A DNA stretch of 64,000 nt from Streptomyces sp. NBC_01255 (lineage in GTDB: Bacteria; Actinomycetota; Actinomycetes; Streptomycetales; Streptomycetaceae), in assembly GCF_036226445.1 (NCBI RefSeq), contig NZ_CP108474.1, positions 62,001-126,000 on the forward strand, read 5' to 3'. The position numbers were made by a program, and so were the translations under genes. Shown here in pieces: positions 61,141 through 64,000 of this stretch (positions are counted from its first letter, which is position 1; each line of letters begins with the position of its first letter). The notes under the pieces are model-generated. The model was not told where the DNA came from and made no database searches. It saw only the letters and a list, made by a program, of their open reading frames with translations.

Positions 61141-63930
61141 GTGGTGTCCGTGGTACCTGTCGTGTCGTCGTCGCCCGCCGCGTCACCCGAGTCAGCCGAC
61201 ATCGCGGAACACGCCGAGTCCGGGCGGCCGTCTCGGCCCACCGTGGCCGTCGTCGGCGCGGGCGCGGCCGGCGCGCTCGTCGCCGTCCAGCTGTGCGAGG
61301 CGGCGGCCCGGCGGCGTATCGCACTCGATCTGGTCCTCCTCGACCCCGCGCCGGAGGCGGGCCGGGGCGTCGCGTACGCCACCGAGGTCCCCGAGCACCG
61401 GCTCAATGTGCCCGTCGGCGGCATGAGCTGCTACCCGGACGACCCGGGGCACTTCCGGCGCTGGCTCTGCCGCCACGGCGAATCCACCGTCACGGCGGCC
61501 GACTTCGCCTCCCGGTACCGCTACGGCTCGTATCTCGCCGACACGCTCGGGCGGGCCGTCATCGCCGCGCACGGCACGGTCTCCGTACGCCGGTTGCGCA
61601 CCCGGGCGACGGGGTGCGCCGACGCGGCCGGGGGGCGGCTGGAGCTCCGGCTGGCCGACGGCGGCACGGTGACGGCGGACAGCGTGGTCCTCGCCACCGG
61701 GCCGGCGGCGGGCAGGGCGGGCTGGGCCCCGGCCGAGCTCCTCGCCTCCGACCGGTTCGTCCCGAGTCCCTGGTCTCCCGGCGCGCTCGACGCCGTCGGC
61801 GAGACGGACGACGTCCTGCTCGTCGGTACCGGTCTCACCGCCGTCGATCTGGCGCTCGTCCTCGACCGGCCCGGCCGTACGGTGCACGCCGTGTCCCGGA
61901 GCGGGCTGCTCCCCCAGCCGCACGCGGTCGCCCCGCTGCCCGCCGTTCCGCCGCCGCCGGGCCTCGCCGGGCTTCCCTTCCACCGCCTCCGCCGGGAGTT
62001 GACGCGGCACTTCGCCGCCACGCGGCGGCTCCACGGCGACTGGCGGCCCGCGCTCGACGGGCTGCGGCCCGAGATCGTACGGCTCTGGCAGGGCCTCACC
62101 GACGACGAGCGGGCGGAGTTCCTCGGCCGCGACGCCACACCGTGGAACGTGCACCGGCACCGTATGGCGCCGTCCACGGCCGAGACGGTCGCCCGGGCCC
62201 GTGCCGCCCGCAGGCTCCGGATCCACGCCGGCCGGGTCGCCTCCGCGGCGCCGGGGCAGGAGGGTGGTCTCGTCGTCTCCCTCGCCGACGGCCGCGAGAT
62301 GCGCGTGGCCTGGGTGGTGGACTGTACGGGGCCGGGGCTGCGGGCCGACGGCGGCGGCGACCCGCTGTGGTGCGGTCTGCTGGCCGACGGCTTCGCCGTA
62401 CCCGGGCCGCTCGGCATCGGCGTGTCCACCGACCGCGGCCGGCTGCTCGACTCCGGCGGACAGCCGGGGCGGCCGCTGTTCACCCTGGGGGCTTCCCGCC
62501 GGGGCGAGTTGTGGGAGACGACCGCGATCCCCGAGATCCGTGCGCAGGCGAAGGAAGTCGCGGAGGCCGTACTCGCCCCGCTGACCCGCGCTCCCCGGTC
62601 GGTACGCCGCCGGCCCACCGACCAGTTCGGGCTGCCGCTGTCCACGCACGCGGCGGCCGCGGCAGCCTTCCGGGGCGGACTCGGCCGGGTGGTCACCGTA
62701 CGGGCGAAGGCGGCCGAGGCGTTCGCGCGCGCCACCGAGCTGGATCCCGGGTTCGCGCTCGGGCACGCCGCGCTCGCGCTGCTCGGGCACGAGTGCGGAG
62801 CGGATGTCGATGTCGCCCGGGAGCTCGCGGACGCCCAGCGCAGCGTGCGGGAGCGCGGGGACGAGCGGGAACGGTCGTTCGTCGACGTCGTCACGCGCCG
62901 CATCACGGAGCACGAAGCGCAGGGGGGCGGCGCGGGCAAGGGAGCGGGGGACGGTGACGCGGCGCTCGTCGACCACCTAGGCCGCTACCCCGCCGACGCG
63001 TTCGCGCTCGGCATCGCGGTCCCGACCATCGCCTTCTCCGGCGTCGCGGACCTCGACGGGACCCTGGCCCTGGGGCTGGTGGAGCGGACTGCGCCCGCCT
63101 ACGCGGGGCACTGGTTCCACACCTCGCTCCTCTCGTTCGTCCGGCAGGAGCAGGGGCGGATCGAGGAGGCCGGGGAGCTCGCCCGGGCGGCCCTCGCCGA
63201 GGAACCCGCCTCCGGCCACGCCGTGCACGCCCTCGCCCATGTCCACTACGAGTCCGGTGACCACCACGTCGGCCGGGACTGGCTCGACGGCTGGATCGGC
63301 GGTCACGGGCGGGGCGCCGTGCACCGAGCGCACTTCTCCTGGCATGTGGCGCTCCACGAACTGGCCCTCGACGACTCCGCGGCCGTCCGCCGCCGGTGGT
63401 TCGCCCAGCTGGCCCCGGGTCAGGTGAACGGGGTGCGGGCGCTCGTCGACTCCGGGTCGCTGCTGTGGCGGGCCCGGATGTCCCGGAACTGGACCGGCCG
63501 CGTGCCCGTCGACGGGGTGCTCGACGCGGTCGCCCGCGAACTCGTCGAGCGTCCCTCGACCGCGTTCACGGCGCTGCACAGTGCCGTGGCGCTCACCGCC
63601 GCGGGCGACCTCCCGGCGCTCCGCCGGCTGAGCACGCACGCGGCCGGCGCGGACCCGGTCCAGCGGGAGGTCATCGTCCCCCTGTGCGGCGCGCTGGAAG
63701 CGGTGCTGGAGGAGGAGTGGGCGACGGCGGTACGGGAGCTGCGCGGGCTGCTGCCCTCGCTGCGCCGGGTCGGAGGCAGTGCGGCGCAGCGCGAGGTCAT
63801 CGAGGAGACGCTGCTGTACGCGCTGGTCGAGGCGGGCCACAGCGACACCGCCCGCGACCTCCTCGAACAGCGCCTCGACCGGCGCGCGTCGCCGCTCGAC
63901 CGGCGCCGGCTGGCCGGGCTGAGCGCCTGA
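61141..63930 (+). CDS. FAD/NAD(P)-binding protein fused to a TPR-like domain
   Basis: This 929-residue protein has an N-terminal FAD/NAD(P)-binding domain of the NAD_binding_9 type: TVAVVGAGAAGALVAVQLCE, then EAGRGVAYATEVPEHRLNVP, VVLATGPAAG and DDVLLVGTGLTAVDLALVLD. It runs to about residue 520. After AAAFRGGLGRVVTVRA a second part of about 400 residues consists of TPR-like helical repeats resembling TTC38 proteins: KAAEAFARATELDPGFALGH, LARAALAEEPASGHAVHALA, HVHYESGDHHVGRDWLDGWI. No stop or frame break lies between them. GTG 61141 is chosen for the GGAGG five bases upstream. The fusion is unusual. Confidence 0.85.
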   Translation: MVSVVPVVSSSPAASPESADIAEHAESGRPSRPTVAVVGAGAAGALVAVQLCEAAARRRIALDLVLLDPAPEAGRGVAYATEVPEHRLNVPVGGMSCYPDDPGHFRRWLCRHGESTVTAADFASRYRYGSYLADTLGRAVIAAHGTVSVRRLRTRATGCADAAGGRLELRLADGGTVTADSVVLATGPAAGRAGWAPAELLASDRFVPSPWSPGALDAVGETDDVLLVGTGLTAVDLALVLDRPGRTVHAVSRSGLLPQPHAVAPLPAVPPPPGLAGLPFHRLRRELTRHFAATRRLHGDWRPALDGLRPEIVRLWQGLTDDERAEFLGRDATPWNVHRHRMAPSTAETVARARAARRLRIHAGRVASAAPGQEGGLVVSLADGREMRVAWVVDCTGPGLRADGGGDPLWCGLLADGFAVPGPLGIGVSTDRGRLLDSGGQPGRPLFTLGASRRGELWETTAIPEIRAQAKEVAEAVLAPLTRAPRSVRRRPTDQFGLPLSTHAAAAAAFRGGLGRVVTVRAKAAEAFARATELDPGFALGHAALALLGHECGADVDVARELADAQRSVRERGDERERSFVDVVTRRITEHEAQGGGAGKGAGDGDAALVDHLGRYPADAFALGIAVPTIAFSGVADLDGTLALGLVERTAPAYAGHWFHTSLLSFVRQEQGRIEEAGELARAALAEEPASGHAVHALAHVHYESGDHHVGRDWLDGWIGGHGRGAVHRAHFSWHVALHELALDDSAAVRRRWFAQLAPGQVNGVRALVDSGSLLWRARMSRNWTGRVPVDGVLDAVARELVERPSTAFTALHSAVALTAAGDLPALRRLSTHAAGADPVQREVIVPLCGALEAVLEEEWATAVRELRGLLPSLRRVGGSAAQREVIEETLLYALVEAGHSDTARDLLEQRLDRRASPLDRRRLAGLSA

Positions 63931-64000
63931 CCCGGAAGCCGCGGGCGCCGGGAAGGGACTGAACGTCGGAGGCGGGGCGGGGGCGTGTGCCCCTGCCCCG

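Overview
The window looks like a chromosomal segment of a Streptomyces-type actinobacterium. It has very high GC, many GTG starts with GGAGG-type ribosome sites, and typical families: LmbU-type and SARP regulators, an ScbR-like TetR, SSI-type protease inhibitors, GerW/YtfJ-like proteins, ECF41/ECF42 sigma systems and TerD.

Region 1 (1 to about 29.4 kb) is one end of a hybrid natural-product gene cluster that continues off the left edge. It holds (a) deoxysugar genes: the 3' end of a glucose-1-phosphate thymidylyltransferase, a dTDP-glucose 4,6-dehydratase, an NDP-hexose 2,3-dehydratase, a sugar SDR reductase/epimerase and a glycosyltransferase; (b) a highly reducing type II PKS: two ACPs, KS, CLF, a pair of hotdog dehydratases and a ketoreductase; (c) a beta-amino-acid branch: an MIO-type aromatic aminomutase/ammonia lyase and a stand-alone adenylation enzyme; (d) a bimodular NRPS (A-PCP-E-C-partial C-A(FkbM methyltransferase)-PCP) whose second A domain carries the classical Thr code, next to a P450; (e) a type II thioesterase, a DrrAB-like ABC exporter, an LmbU-family regulator and an unrecognised 145-residue protein. 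The genes suggest a glycosylated polyene-like chain joined to a beta-aryl-beta-amino acid and a peptide containing O-methyl-threonine. The order of assembly cannot be read from this window.

Region 2 (29.4 to 38.6 kb) is a worn border. It holds broken metallophosphoesterase and PPTase genes, transposase remnants, a second GerW-like gene, two SSI-type inhibitors, an intact metallophosphoesterase, a TetR gene with a 30-bp perfect palindrome and its coupled membrane protein, a dienelactone-hydrolase-like protein lacking the nucleophile Cys, and a methyltransferase.

Region 3 (38.9 to 64 kb) looks like ordinary chromosome: MMPL exporter, DesK/NarL-type two-component pair, SARP, ScbR-like TetR with a PPOX-fold protein and an MFS exporter, a DGPF protein/ECF42 sigma pair, a frameshifted TerD gene, an AhpD-like gene beside a truncated ECF41 sigma gene, an ECF sigma/anti-sigma pair with a lipoprotein, secreted proteins (DUF1996, delta-60/RTX, SMP-30-like), an HTH regulator, a SixA-like phosphatase, an Rrf2 regulator and an FAD/NAD(P)-binding-TPR fusion.

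All assignments come from reading translated sequence and motifs by eye; no database search was run.
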